DNA of 64,000 nt. Source: Cacajao melanocephalus (taxonomy: Eukaryota; Chordata; Mammalia; Primates; Pitheciidae). The stretch covers positions 1 through 64,000 of the forward strand of contig CAUYLG010065734.1 of the NCBI GenBank assembly GCA_963573385.1, given 5' to 3'. A model generated the notes under the pieces. That model made no database searches. It saw only the letters and a list, made by a program, of their open reading frames with translations, and had not been told where the DNA came from. A program made the position numbers and the translations under genes. How positions within the stretch are numbered: the stretch's first letter is position 1; every line of letters begins with the position of its first letter. This document shows, piece after piece, positions 1 through 37,689 of this stretch.

Positions 1-242
1 TCAGGCTGCATATGAATTAGCAAATCAATGAAGCCAAAAGATTGTAAGGTTGGACGTCCAGCAAATGGACAATGACATAGTGCTGCCTCAGTTTCCCCTT
101 TAGCCATGTAAACCTATAAAAGGGGAGAGAAGCTGCAGCTCAGGGAGCTCGGTGAATGAGGCTGTAGCCCCCGCAGCTCCAGGCTGAATAAAAAGCCACT
201 TCCTTCCCCTGTTCAGTGTTCGAGAGGTTTGCTCCCTGTTCC
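1..242 (+). mobile_element. 3' part of an ERV-type solo LTR
   Basis: A TATA box (ctataaaagggg, about 114-125) is followed about 60 bases later by gaataaaaagcc (poly-A signal, about 186-197) and a T/C-rich end, the layout of an ERV1-class LTR U3-R-U5. The 5' part is outside the window. No viral coding sequence is present. The family is not assigned. Confidence 0.6.
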
Positions 243-251
243 TCCTGCTTC

Positions 252-528
252 AATGCCTGTAATCCCATCACTCTGGGAGGCCAAGATGGGCAGATCACTT
301 GAGGTCAGGAATTTGAGACCAGCCTGGCCAACATGGTGAAACTCCCTATCTACTAAAAATACACAAATTAGCTGGGTGTGTGGCAGGCACCTGTAATTCC
401 AGCTACACAGGAGGCTGAGGCAGGAGAATTATTTGAACCCAGGAGACGGAGGCTGCAGTGAGCCGAGATCATGCCATTGCACTCCAGGCTGGGTGACAGA
501 GTGAGACTCTGTCTCAGAAAAAGAAAAA
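252..528 (+). mobile_element. Alu, 5'-truncated
   Basis: Starts at cctgtaatcccatcactctg and ends gactctgtctcagaaaaag; the first ~20 bases of the consensus are missing where it meets the ERV LTR end. Confidence 0.9.
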
Positions 529-1376
529 TTAGGAACTTCGGTGCTTCAAAGGGTACCATGAAGGAGGCTAAAAGAGAGCCCACAGAATAGGAGAAAATAG
601 TTGCCAATCATGTATCTGATCAGGGACTTACATCAGAATATACAAAGAATCCTTGTAACTTAAGAGTAAAAAGAACCCAATTAAACATGGCAAAGATTCT
701 GAATAGAAATGTCTCCAAGGAAGATATTCAGATGGTCAGTAAGCACATGAAAAGAAGCTCAATACCATCAGTCATCAGGGAACTGCAAACAAAAACCACA
801 GTGAGATGCCACTTCATACCCACTGGGATAGCAGCCAGTGTGGGTGAGGATGTGGAGAAGCTGGAACCCTCACGTCCGGCTGGTGGGAAGGGAGAACGGC
901 ACAGCTGCTGTGGAAAATCGTCTGGCAGCTTCTCAAACAGTTACACAGAGTTGCCATATGAACCAGCAGCTCCACTCCTAGGTAAGTACCCAAGAGAAAT
1001 GAAAACATGTCCACACCAAAACTCGCACATGAGCGTCAGTGGTACTTTTTTCATAATAGCCAAAAGGTGGAAACTACCCAAGTCTCCAGTGATGAACACA
1101 TGGATAAAGAAAGTGTGGCACATCCATCCAGTGGAATGACTCACCATGAAGAGCAACAAGGCACAGTATGGCTGAGCCATGAAACCATGCCGAGTCCAGA
1201 TGCCAGCACATACAGCAAGGTTCCATGCACAGGAAACATCATCCAGAACAGGGATGTTAGAGAGACAGAAAATAGATTAGTGGTTGTTTAGGGTTGGGGG
1301 CAGGGTAGAGAGGAGGGGGATTGGTAGTGAAAGAGTATGAGGTTTCTTTCTGAGGTGGTGAAAATGTTCTAAAATT
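525..1376 (+). mobile_element. Old L1, end of ORF2 and 3' UTR (first part)
   Basis: Recognisable L1 text such as gtgagatgccacttcatac, the gatgtggagaagctgg region and caaaaggtggaaactaccc. The reading frame is decayed. An Alu splits it from 1377 to 1672, and it resumes to its end near 1797. Confidence 0.85.
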
Positions 1377-1672
1377 GGCCGAGCGTGGTGGCTCACGCCT
1401 TTAATCCTAGCACTTTGGGAGACCGAGGCGGGTGGATTACTTGAGGTCAGGAGTTTGCGACCAGCCTGGCCAACATGGTGAAACCTGTCTCTAATAAAAA
1501 TACAGAAAATAGCCGGGTGTGGTGGCATGCATCTGTAGTCCCAGCTACTTGGGAGGCTGAGGCAGAAGAATTGCTTGAACCCTGGGGGCAGAGGTTGCAG
1601 TGAGCCAAGATCGCATCACTTCACTCCAGCCTGGGCAACAGAGCGAAACTCCTTCTCAAAAAAAAAAAAGAT
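1377..1672 (+). mobile_element. Alu (full length) inside L1 3' UTR
   Basis: ggccgagcgtggtggctcac to a short A tail. aatgttctaaa occurs just before and ataatgttctaaag just after, the likely target-site duplication. Confidence 0.95.
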
Positions 1673-1797
1673 AATGTTCTAAAGTTGACTGTGGATGTGG
1701 CTGCACAACTGTGGGAATGTAACTAAACACATTGAATTGTCCACTTTAAATGGGTGAATTGTAAGGAGTGTGAATTATATTTCAATAAAGCTACTTA
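1673..1797 (+). mobile_element. Old L1 3' end (second part)
   Basis: Contains acattgaattgtccacttta and the terminal tttcaataaagctactt, the typical L1M 3' end with its own AATAAA. Confidence 0.85.
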
Positions 1798-1799
1798 AA

Positions 1800-2860
1800 G
1801 TAAGGAAAAGAAACTGCCAAGCTGTGTACTAGAGCGGCCGGCTTACCTTTCCACTCTGCAGTTTCTGTGCAGCCTTGCCAGCTTTTGGCACTATTGCTAC
1901 TTGTAATTTTAGCCATTCTGATTGCATTGTGATGATGTCTCATTGCAGCCTTAGTATGCATTTCCTTAATGTCCAACGATGCCAACTATCTGAATATCTT
2001 TTGTAAAAATAGAGACAGAGTCTCACTCTGTTGCCCAGGTTGGAGTGCAGTGGCAATCATGGCTCACTGCAACCCTGAACTCCTGGGCTTAAGCGATCCT
2101 CCTACCTCAGCCTCCCAAGTAGCTGGGACTACAGGACCACCATGCGCAGCTAATTATTATTATTATTATTATTTTTTTTTAGAGATGAGGTCTTGCTGTG
2201 TTGCCAGGTTGGTCTTAAACTCCTGGGCTTAAGTGATTCTCCCACCTCAGTCTCTGAAAGTGCTGGAATTATAGGTGTGAGCCACCACACCCAGCCCTAA
2301 ATATATTTTTACATGCTTATTTGCCATCCGTAGAGTCTCCTTGGCAAAGTGTTTCTTCATGTCCCTTGTCCATTTTCTAACTGGATTTTTTTTTTTTTAC
2401 TGTTGAGTTTTGAAAGTCACCCCCCGACCCTACCAAAATACCTGGACATGAGTTTTTTGTCAGATATGTGGTTTGCAAATATTTACCCTGTGGCTTGTCT
2501 TTTCATTCTCTTAAGAGCATTTTTTTTTTTTTTTTTTTTTTTTTTGCAGAGTAAGCGTTTTTAGTTTCAAGGAAGCTCAGTTTATTGATTTTTTCTTTTG
2601 TGCTGTGCTTTGGATGTTGTCTAAGGGTTCCGCCATGTCCTTGCTCCGCAGTGAGTCCTCCTATCTTCTGCATCTGCTCATGTGATCATGAGACTTTTCT
2701 AATATGGTGAATCGGACTAATTGATTTTGAGGTGTGAACCAGCCTTGCATTCCCGCTTGGCTGTGGTGTGTACCTCTTTTCTCGTGTTACTGAATTCTCT
2801 TTGCTAACATTTTGTGAAGGTCCTGGGTAGACGTTGCTTTAACATTCTATTAAGTGCTTG
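1800..2860 (-). mobile_element. Old L1 fragment in opposite orientation
   Basis: On the minus strand this is L1 ORF2-end sequence (complement of ttagccattctgattgca and of catttgccatccgtagag). An Alu at about 2000-2297 and a T run at 2521-2545 interrupt it. It lies directly after the 3' end of a + strand L1. Confidence 0.8.
2000..2297 (-). mobile_element. Alu inside L1
   Basis: Antisense Alu with head tagagacagagtctcactct and end ccaccacacccagccc; (ATT)n-type repeat in the middle linker. Confidence 0.9.
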
Positions 2861-3253
2861 CCCGGAGAGCAATCTGCTTCAGGGAGTTGTGAAAAGGCTC
2901 CAGGAGAGAGCAGGAGAACGTCTGAAAGCAAGGTCTCCAGGAAGGGCCGAAGGAGGGGCAGCGTGGTGGGGAGGAGAGGAGGCCACATGGGGAAGCAGCC
3001 GTCTCTCAGTGCGCTTTCGTCTGTCTTCAGAAGCACAGCCCAGCCCTTCCTCCCTGTCCTCACGCCGCCCTGATGCGTGGTCCCCAGCTGTTGGTGTCAG
3101 GGCAAGAAAGACCTGGGACACCTTGAGTCTGAGTCCTGGTGATTCCCAGGACCCGAGTGATGGAGAAGATGGGGTCAGAGGCTCTTCTCATGACCAGGGC
3201 AGGATGTGTCTTCTGCTGGACTGGCACCTTTTTGTTTGTCCTTTTGGTGGCAG

Positions 3254-18614
<15,361 letters not shown>

Positions 18615-18765
18615 CATGTGCGTACCGCGCTCTTGTGTTTGCTGAGGCCTGACGTAGGCATAATTTTAACAGGTGCCTTTTTTTTTTTTTTGGTCACTCC
18701 AGTAGCTCCTGGAAAAATCCTTAAAAAACATTTCCTGTAAATCTGATTTCAGTACCTTTCTGAAT

Positions 18766-19064
<299 letters not shown>

Positions 19065-19479
19065 GAATCATTTTTTATATCTTCTGACAGTCCAACTTCT
19101 AGAGGACAGCTTTGGGGTCCTCACTGGATGTCTGTGAGTTCCTGGTTGTACCGGTCAGTAGGGATGAGAACTGTCTTTGCGCTGAGGAATTCTTCTGTTC
19201 TCTGGTTTTCCAGTGTTTGGTTTGCCCCTGTAGTGTGGTCACCGTACTAAAACTGTGTCCTGGCTGAAGGTGGCCGCTCATGCCTGGAGGGACTAGTTGA
19301 TTACGCATCAGCTCTCTGCTGAGTCTCCGTTTCCATGGCCGATGGGTAGCTCCATCCTTCTTGACTCTTCCAAATGCCCAGAAGAGAGCGTCTGGGGGTA
19401 AGATGTTTGGGGGTATGCATTTGGGGGTAAGATGTATATTCTTCTCCATAAAGAATATACAAGGACATTCACTGCCAAA

Positions 19480-19802
19480 TTTTGTTTTGTTTTGTTTTGT
19501 CTTGTCTTTTTGAGACAGGGTCTCACTCTGTCATCCAGGCTAGAGTGCAGTGGCGTGGTCTTGGCTCACTGCAACCTCTGCCTCCTGGGTTCAAGTGATT
19601 CTCCTGCCTCAGCGTCCTAAGTAGCTGGGATAACAGGTGCCCACCACCACAGCCGGCTAATTTTTGTATTTTTAGTAGAGGTGGGATTTCACCATGTTGG
19701 TCAGGCTGGTCTTGAACTCTGGATGTCTGTGAGTTCAGGTCATCTGCCCACCTTGGCCTCCCAAAGTGCTGGGATTATAGGTGTGAGCCATCATGCCCGG
19801 CC
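19480..19802 (-). mobile_element. Alu in DFFB 3' UTR with foreign 18-nt insert
   Basis: (TTTTG)n head, then gagacagggtctcactctgt to catcatgcccggcc. At 19719-19736 the consensus cctgacctc is replaced by an 18-mer found also at 19124-19141. Confidence 0.93.
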
Positions 19803-20345
19803 TGCTGAATTGTGGCAAAAAGTAGGAAACTTCTCAATGTCTATGAATAGGGGCATTCACTATTCTGTTGAACCACATGAAACTGCCATTTTTCTAGGCC
19901 CAAAATGGCCAGCTGTCATTAATTTCATGATTCACCTGATACATTTCCATAGTGCAAAACTATGTCACCGTTTCAAGCTTTTACGGGGAAAGTGTTTCTG
20001 TGTTAGAAACTGGAAGCTCTTCAGTGCACCAGCAGCTGAACTCTGCTCTGTTTATCAGAGTTACCATCATCTCAGATGATACGGAGCTCATGTCAGCAGT
20101 GCGGGTGGCGGGCGGCGGGTGCGCAGACAGTCTGGAAGGAAACACACCGACCTCCACAGCAGTAATCCTGGGGGACACAGGGGTGGGACCGCATGACAGA
20201 GGACTCATTTTCTAAATCATGTATTTTATGATACTTGAATTTTTTGAAATGGGCATTTATTTTATGACATGTTAAAATGTACTTTTTAAAAAAAGTCATT
20301 TTGTAATATTTAAATTTTTACATCTGTTTTATAATCAGGAAAAGC

Positions 20346-20351
20346 AATAAA
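20346..20351 (+). terminator. DFFB: Candidate DFFB polyadenylation signal
   Basis: A canonical AATAAA hexamer about 1.73 kb after the DFFB stop, within gcaataaagatttttc and followed by a G/T-containing stretch. It is the first unique-sequence canonical signal I noticed downstream of the stop. Confidence 0.5.
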
Positions 20352-20483
20352 GATTTTTCAAAAATAGACATATCAAAAAAGGTTGGAGTCACTGAGAATG
20401 CCGAAAATAAGGATAAAAGTCAGGAGTCCATGATGTTTTACAGATTGACCTCATCTGCTACGGCTGTCACGGCTGTCACAGCT

Positions 20484-20592
20484 GTCACAGCTCACCGCAG
20501 CATTGACCTCCCCAGACTCAGGTGATCCTCCCACCTCAGCCCCGAGCAGCTGGGACTACAGGTGCACATCAGTATGCCTGGCTAATTACATT
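20484..20592 (-). mobile_element. Alu monomer fragment
   Basis: cacagctcaccgcagcattg to tatgcctggctaattac, one arm. Confidence 0.8.
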
Positions 20593-20824
20593 TTCTTCAC
20601 AGAGCTAAAGCAATACCTTAGAATGAGCGAGTCCTGTGTGGGAAATTTCTCGAAGTCCCATCTACCATACGTGGTGTTTATCTGCTCTGATCAGGGAAGG
20701 ACAAACAGTGGGAGAGTTAGGGCCTGGGAGCCAAGGGGCCTGGTTCCTCTTCTCAGTCCGAAGAACTCTGTGGAGCCAGCAGATCCCAGCTGTGCCGTCA
20801 GGAGCCTGGCCCCGACAGCTGTGA

Positions 20825-21210
<386 letters not shown>

Positions 21211-21407
21211 AGACACATTCTTGAGGGAAGTCCTTCCTTCTCAACAGTCCAGGCGTGCCGTGCCACCTTGCCTTGGACACACAGCAGTTCTATGAGCAGG
21301 GCCATAGCTAGGGTAAAATGCCATCAAACAGCATTGCATGCTACAGAGAAATCTTTCACGAAAGGAAGAGTCAATCAGTGTGGCAAACTTTATTGTCTTA
21401 TTTTAAG

Positions 21408-21676
21408 AAATTGCCACAGGCACAGTGTCTTGTGCCTGTAATCTTGGCACTTTTGGGAGTTGGAGACCAGCTTGGGCAACCTGGCGAAACCCTGTCTCTA
21501 CAAAAAAGACAGAAATTAGCCAGGCATGGTGATGTGCACCTGTAGTCCCAGCTACTCAGGAGGCTGAGGTGGGAGGATCACCTGAGTCTGGGGAGGTTGA
21601 GGCTGCGGTGAGCTGTGATAATGTCACTGCACTCCAGCCTGGCTGACAGAGACCCTGTCAAAACAAAAGCAAAACC
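21408..21676 (+). mobile_element. Old Alu with internal deletion
   Basis: cacaggcacagtgtcttgtg to aaaacaaaagc; about 30 bases are missing after cttggcacttttggga. Confidence 0.88.
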
Positions 21677-23079
21677 TTGCCACAGCCAGCCCTCAGCAAT
21701 AACCACGCTGATTACTCAGCAGCCGTCAATGTGGAGGCAATACCCCACCAGCAAAAAGATGACAACTTGCTAAGGGCTCAGGTGATCATTAGCATTTTGT
21801 AGCAATAAGTGATTTTTAAATTAAGGAACATACAGTTTTTAGACGTAATGCTATGCACACGATAGACAACAGAATCGTGGAAGCATAAGCTTCATATGCT
21901 CTGGGAACCACAACACGTGTGACTTGCTTTAATGTGCTGCTTGCTTGATCGCGTGGTCTGGAGCAGAACTGCAAGGCCTGCAAGGCCTCCTGCTCCTCAC
22001 CCTGGCCTGCCTTTGCAGCATGGCCGGGCTCTGTCCTCATTACCCCACCCCTTTGCTCACCACTTGTCTGCCATGGTGGCCTTTTCCTGAGCCCCTAACG
22101 TGCCTCATTGTCCCCCAGCTCTTGGAACGGTTCTCGAGAGCCCCTGCTCTGGCGTCGGCCACCTACTCCGTCTTGGCACGCCAACGCTCACACATAGCCC
22201 CTGGCGCAGGCTGACCGGCTCTGTCTACAGTGCGCTTCCTCCTGGGCTGCAGGAAGGCCCTGTCTTGTGTTCACTGCAGCTTTGCTGTCTGGATGGAGCC
22301 TGGCACGGGGCTGGTTGAGGCCATCTGCAGGCCCTACTGGGCTCTTCCCTTGGCAGCTTCTTACAGATGCCAGGACCTCCCAGCAGGTGACCCTCAGGCC
22401 CACAGATCAAACGAATCCACACCCTAAGCTCCTAGAATTGTTCTCCTTTCTCGTGAGATGGACAGACCAGACACTCTTTTGTGCAGATGTTTGGCTCCGC
22501 CTTCTGACCTGAGTCTGGGTAACGTAACTCCTGATAGGTGATAGCTCTTTGTAGCAATCACCAGCACCTCGCCCAGCCAAGGGCCCGGAAGCAAGAAAAA
22601 ACAACGACCCAAACACCACATCACAGCTAAGAGCCTCACACGCTTCATGCGCAGCTCAACCAGCCTGGTTTTCCAGTGGCTCACCTCCTGCAGAAATGAA
22701 GCCTCAGGTCAGGAAGGGTGAGGAGGGGCACGGACAAGGTCTGACAGCAGAAGGCTTGAGGGACACAAAACCTCTGAGGCTTAGTCGTGGGCAGTGGGGC
22801 AGCACAGCAGTTTTGTGGGAATATGTCTCAGGAAGCAAGGAATACGTACAGGATGGGTTTACTAATGTTCTAATATTCTTTTATACTGTTCAAGTAGCTC
22901 TGGTATGTAATTTTGCAACATTATAAATTGTTTCTAAAAATGCCCATTTGTAACACAAGCTGGCCTCCTAGCCTACCCTGGGTCAGGCACTCATTTTAAA
23001 GACTGGCAGACAGCCTAGGCAGAGCATACCACCAGAGTGCTCACAATTAAGAGTACTCGTAGCATATATATATATCATT
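21677..23079. other. Intergenic between DFFB and C1orf174, nothing recognised
   Basis: Unique sequence with no supportable gene. It could include an alternative longer DFFB 3' UTR; no canonical signal was convincing here. Confidence 0.4.
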
Positions 23080-23373
23080 TCTTTTTGTTTCTTGAGACTG
23101 AGTGTTGCTGTATTGCCCAGGCTGGAGTGCAGTGGCACGATCTCAGCTCATTGTAACTTCCACCTCCCGGGTTCAAGCTATTGTGCCTCACCCTCCTGAG
23201 TGGCTGGGATTACAGGTGCCTGCCGCCATACCCTGCTCATTTTTGTATTTTTAGTAGAGATGACATTTCACCATGTTGGCCAGGCTGGTCTTAAACTCCT
23301 GACCTCAAGTGATCCTCCCACCTTGGCCTCCCAAAATGCCGGGATTCCAGGTGTGAGCCACTGCGCCCAGCCT
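23080..23373 (-). mobile_element. Alu, intergenic
   Basis: tttgtttcttgagactgagt to cactgcgcccagcc. Confidence 0.95.
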
Positions 23374-23654
23374 CGTAGCCTGCACTTTGACACGCTTTGT
23401 GAAGTGTCGTCCCCAGGGCTTAGCCTGCAATTGTTGACCCAGCCCTAAAGCCATCCGAGGCCTGTGCTGTGTTCCGCTGTGGCGCTGCGTTCCGCTGTGG
23501 CGCTGCGTCTGCGAGCACTCATGGCCCGGCCTCTGCTCCTGGCCCCTGTGCCTGTCCCCAAATGTCCCCCTTCCCTGCCCTGTCCCCAAAGGCTCCACAA
23601 GACTCACGAAATGCCCTGTTGTCTGTGCCTTGTTTACAGGGGACCCCGGTGTGT

Positions 23655-23944
23655 ATTTATTTATTTATACAGAGACGGTCTTGCTCAGTCACCTTGCTCT
23701 CTCTGGAGTGCAGTGTGCAATCACAGCTCACTGCAGCCTCCAACTCCTGGGCTCAAGTGATCTTCACATCCCAGCCTTGCGAGTAGCTGGGACCACAGGC
23801 ATGGGTCACCACATCTAGCTAATTTTTGTAGACAGGGTCTCACTGTATTGCCCAGACTGGTCTGGAAATCATGGCCTCAAGCCATCCTCCCTAGTCAGCC
23901 TCCTAAAGTGCTGTGACTACAGGCCTAAACCACTATGCCCAGCC
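23655..23944 (-). mobile_element. Old Alu, intergenic
   Basis: (TTTA)n head, cagagacggtcttgctcagt to accactatgcccagcc. Confidence 0.9.
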
Positions 23945-24234
23945 TTTTTTTTTTTTTTTTGAGACAGTGTCTCACTCTGTCACCCAGGCTGGAGTGCAGT
24001 GGCACAATCTGGGCTCACTGCAACTTCTGCCTCCAGGTTCAGGCAATTCTCCTGCCTCAGCCTCTGGAGCAGCTGGGATTACAGGCGGCCACCACCACAC
24101 CTGACTAATTTTTGTATTTTTACTAGAGATGGGGTTTCACCATGTTGGCCAGGCTGGTGTCGAGCTCAGGTGATCTGCCCGCCTTGGCCTCCCAATGTGC
24201 TGGGGTTACAGGCATGAGCCATTGCGCCCGGCTA
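23945..24234 (-). mobile_element. Alu directly abutting the previous one
   Basis: A T run then gagacagtgtctcactctgt to cattgcgcccggct. Confidence 0.95.
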
Positions 24235-24508
24235 GGACCGATGCTTAAAAGTCCGTATGTAGACTAGGAAAGTGTTTCCACCTGGGAGTGCTTGTTAGTG
24301 CAGGTTAACAACTGTGAGTGAGCAGGGTGGCCCAGAACGCACGCGCTTTCCACTCCGCCTGCTGCGTCTCTTCTGCAGGTCTATCATCATTCAGGACAGT
24401 ACACCTCACTGAAGTCTGCTTAGAGGATGGCAGAATTCTCATCACCACCGAGATAGGTCCTGCTATTCATAGTTTTTCATGCATCAGTCTAAAGTTGTAC
24501 ATTATGTA

Positions 24509-24797
24509 CTTATTTTTTTGAGGCAGAGTCTTGCTCTGTTGCCCAGGCTGGAGTGTAGTGGCGTGACCTTGGCTCACTGCAACCTCCACCTCCTGAGTTC
24601 GATTCTCCTGCCTCAGCCTCCCAGGCAGCTGGGATTACAGGCACCCACTACCACACCTGGCTAATTTTTGTATTTTTAGTAGAGACGGGGTTTCACCATG
24701 TTGGCCAGGCTGGTCTCGAATCCTGACCTCAAGTGATCTGACCACCTTGGCCTCCCAAAGCATTGGGATTATTGGCATGGGCCACTGTGCCTGGTAA
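24509..24797 (-). mobile_element. Alu, intergenic
   Basis: tttttttgaggcagagtctt to gccactgtgcctgg; aagttgta occurs on both sides. Confidence 0.95.
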
Positions 24798-25091
24798 AAG
24801 TTGTAAATTATTTTCCCTATCATAAAATGACTTTACAAGCCATATTTTCAAATGATAGTATGTTGACTAATAAAGCACAAAGTGATTCAAAGCAGGTGAA
24901 GGTCATAGCTCATGAGAAAAGGATCGCATTGGAAGTGGAGAATGACGCCTTCAGGGAGGGTAGTACTTGAACAATAAAGAGTGGAAACACTTCTTATGGG
25001 CCGCTTCAACTATATTTTGCTTCCAATTTGTGTTATGGAAAATCCTTCCTGTGCTTCACAGGACATTTTAACGGGGTTACATCTAGCTGCC

Positions 25092-25381
25092 TTTTTTTTT
25101 GAGATGGAGTCTTGCTCTGTCGCCAGGCTAGAGTGGGGTGGCTCGATCTCGGCTCACTGCAGCTTCTGCCTCCTGGGTTAAAGCGAATTCTCTTGCTTCA
25201 GCCTCCTCAGTAGCTAGGATTACAGGCATGTGCCACCACGCCCAGCTAATTTTTGTATTTTTAGTAGAGACAGGGTTTCACCATGTTGGCCAGGATGGTC
25301 TCGATCTCTTGACCTCATGATCACCCTGCCTTGGCCTCCCAAAGTGCTGGGATTACAGGTGTGAGCCACCGCGCCTGGCCT
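25092..25381 (-). mobile_element. Alu, intergenic
   Basis: ttttttttgagatggagtct to gccaccgcgcctggcc; atctagc/tctagtagc flanks. Confidence 0.95.
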
Positions 25382-25867
25382 CTAGTAGCTCTTATAATTA
25401 AACCAGAAACGTCTAATAGCTCAAAACCAGCAAGACTCTTGCTCATTCATGAAAAGGCCTGCACGGTCTTCCCACGTCGCAGGCAGCTTCTCCTTGTCCT
25501 TGGTCACCCAGGGATCCCAGCTCGCTCCTGGTTGGTCCACTTGGCTTCCAAGTGCAGTTGGTAGCAGGAAGACACCATGGACAAAGCATTCCCAATGGCT
25601 TCTCCACTGCCCCAGGCGAGAACACGCAGCGAGGCGCTCCTCGACGTCAGTGGGGCCGGAGAGCGCAGTCCTTGTGAGGCAGCTGCACACGGCCCTCTAT
25701 GGCCTGGAGGAGAGCATGGCCCTCGCTGGATGGCTGGCCTTCCCCACCGCACAGGAGAGGAAAGCCCGACACTTCTGTGGCAGACATGGGGGAACGGAAG
25801 TCCACTCAAGAGGGAAGGGGCCCTTTCCCAAGGGCCTCAGTGGTTCATGGGTCTAAAAGATGGACCC

Positions 25868-26180
<313 letters not shown>

Positions 26181-26293
26181 TTACAAGCATTTGGGAGCAT
26201 GAGACTGAGGCAGGACTCGTTTCCTCCACGTGGCTCCCAGGCATTGAGAAAGGAAACCGGTTTCAGGAACACAAGACTGCTTTCAAAATAGAT

Positions 26294-26299
26294 TTTATT
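26294..26299 (-). terminator. C1orf174: C1orf174 polyadenylation signal
   Basis: TTTATT on the + strand, AATAAA on the minus strand, in unique sequence about 815 bases past the stop codon. It matches the expected end of the gene and lies about 5.9 kb from the candidate DFFB signal, so the two genes converge without overlapping. Confidence 0.7.
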
Positions 26300-26507
26300 T
26301 CTTTTTTACATGTATTTTGCAAAATTTCCAAGGTAAACATTAGCTCCACATATAGAAATAAAAGAGTTCTTTAAGAACTAGCATTTAATTCATCACAAGA
26401 ATGATCAAATTATGACAACAGAAAACAAACTAAAGCTACTGAGCCGAAGTGAAGAGCTGTTTTTACAAAGATCCCTCTCAGTGAGCCTCTGCCCTGCAGC
26501 TGACTCA

Positions 26508-27045
<538 letters not shown>

Positions 27046-27110
27046 TTACATGCTAAATTGTCAAATGGTTAATGGTACTAAACACGCAAAGCCAGCATCT
27101 CCTAAAGCCT

Positions 27111-36657
<9,547 letters not shown>

Positions 36658-36764
36658 GAGTGAGCACCGCCGCCAAGTCCCGCGCCCCCGGCCCAACGCG
36701 TCCCGGCTGAACAGCGATGCGGAGTCCGCAGAGCGCGCCGCGGCGGCCACCGACGTTTACATAG

Positions 36765-36772
36765 CCAATCAC
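36765..36772 (+). promoter_or_regulatory. CCAAT box (NF-Y type)
   Basis: AGCCAATCAC context, matching the NF-Y preference. It lies about 110 bases from the C1orf174 ATG and about 40 bases from the D-box palindrome. Confidence 0.6.
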
Positions 36773-36808
36773 AGCGCAGCGCCTTCGTCATGTGACGCCA
36801 CAGTTGTC

Positions 36809-36820
36809 GCTTACGTAAGC
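36809..36820. promoter_or_regulatory. Palindromic D-box GCTTACGTAAGC
   Basis: A perfect 12-bp palindrome whose core TTACGTAA is the high-affinity site of PAR bZIP factors (DBP, HLF, TEF) and NFIL3. It is midway between the two divergent start regions, so it could act on both. Confidence 0.55.
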
Positions 36821-36839
36821 GGCGCGCGCAGCTCGCAGG

Positions 36840-37450
36840 TTTTGGGCCAGTGGTGGGAAGCTGGAGCAGTAAGTCGGGCTGTGGCCGGCAGTGTTTGTGA
36901 GGGCGCGTCCCTTGGCAGCCCTGTAGCTGCCATGTTTCCCACGCCTGTGGCAGGCCTGGGAGGTTATGTTTAAGGGGCGATTTTCTTGTAGCGTCTACGC
37001 TATATTTGAAGGGCGGACGGCGATGTTCATGAACGGCGCTTCCGTTGGTGCACTTGTGGTCGCCATGTTTGGGGGGGTGGGCACCATGTTTTTGAGGGGC
37101 GTTTCCCTTGAAGCGTCTTTGGCCACCATGTTTGAGAGGGGCAGACGGCTATGTTTGTTCCCTTTTTGCGCCTATGGCCGCCATATTTGAGAGGGGCGGA
37201 CAACGATGTTCGTGAGGGGCGCTTTCCTTGAAGCGTCTTTGGCTGCCATGTTTGAGAGGGCGGACGGCCATGTTTGTGAGGGATGCTTCCCTTGGTGCAC
37301 CTGTGGCCGCCATGTTTGAGGGGCGGGCGAGGCGTCCGCAAGGGGTGCCTCCCCTTGCAGCCCCTGGCCACGACCCTGCAGGAGGGCAGGCGGTGATTTC
37401 TCCAGTGCCGCAGAGCGCTGGTTTCTGAGCGCCGGTGAGCGGCGTTGAGC
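36840..37450 (+). ncRNA. LINC01134: Candidate 5' part of divergent lncRNA (LINC01134 position)
   Basis: Human has a long non-coding transcript, LINC01134, head to head with C1orf174, and this window keeps that arrangement. Only the promoter, a donor-like GTAAGT at 36869 and the absence of a conserved reading frame support it here. Exon boundaries and total length cannot be set by eye, and the human gene runs on for many kilobases. The first part would run through a tandem array carrying CCATNTT motifs. Confidence 0.4.
36920..37380. repeat. ~64-bp tandem array with YY1-type CCATNTT sites
   Basis: Six to eight diverged units of about 63-65 bp (one shortened to ~55) built on gccgccatgtttgagagg ... 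gcggacggc ... gaggggcgcttcccttg. CCATNTT occurs at 36930, 37063, 37084, 37126, 37181, 37246, 37268 and 37310, all in one orientation. The array starts about 100 bp from the promoter palindrome. Confidence 0.85.
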
Positions 37451-37689
37451 AGCGCGAGGGACCCCCCCCCCCCAGGCCTGTGCTGCCCTGCGACGTGCCG
37501 CTTTGGGTTGGGGTGGCCCGCCTGGGAAGTGGCCTCTGCTATTCCCCACGTCGCGGGCCTTAGTGGAGGCCCTCGGTGGGCCCAGAAGGTCAGGTTCCGG
37601 CGTTAGGGCTGGGCGCCCTGACCTCACCACCCGTCACGTGCACGGCAGGAACTGACTCCACCGCCGCCCCGTTGCTCCTGGGGCCGAGG

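Noticed and set aside
525..2860. Opposed L1 pieces as one twin-priming insertion
   Set aside because: In twin priming the inverted part lies on the 5' side of the 3' end; here the inverted piece lies beyond the 3' end and covers the same ORF2-end region, so two insertions are more likely.
25421..25860. Possible retropseudogene next to the C1orf174 3' end
   Set aside because: Both strands have frames of some length, but no protein was recognised, and no poly-A tail or target duplication bounds it.
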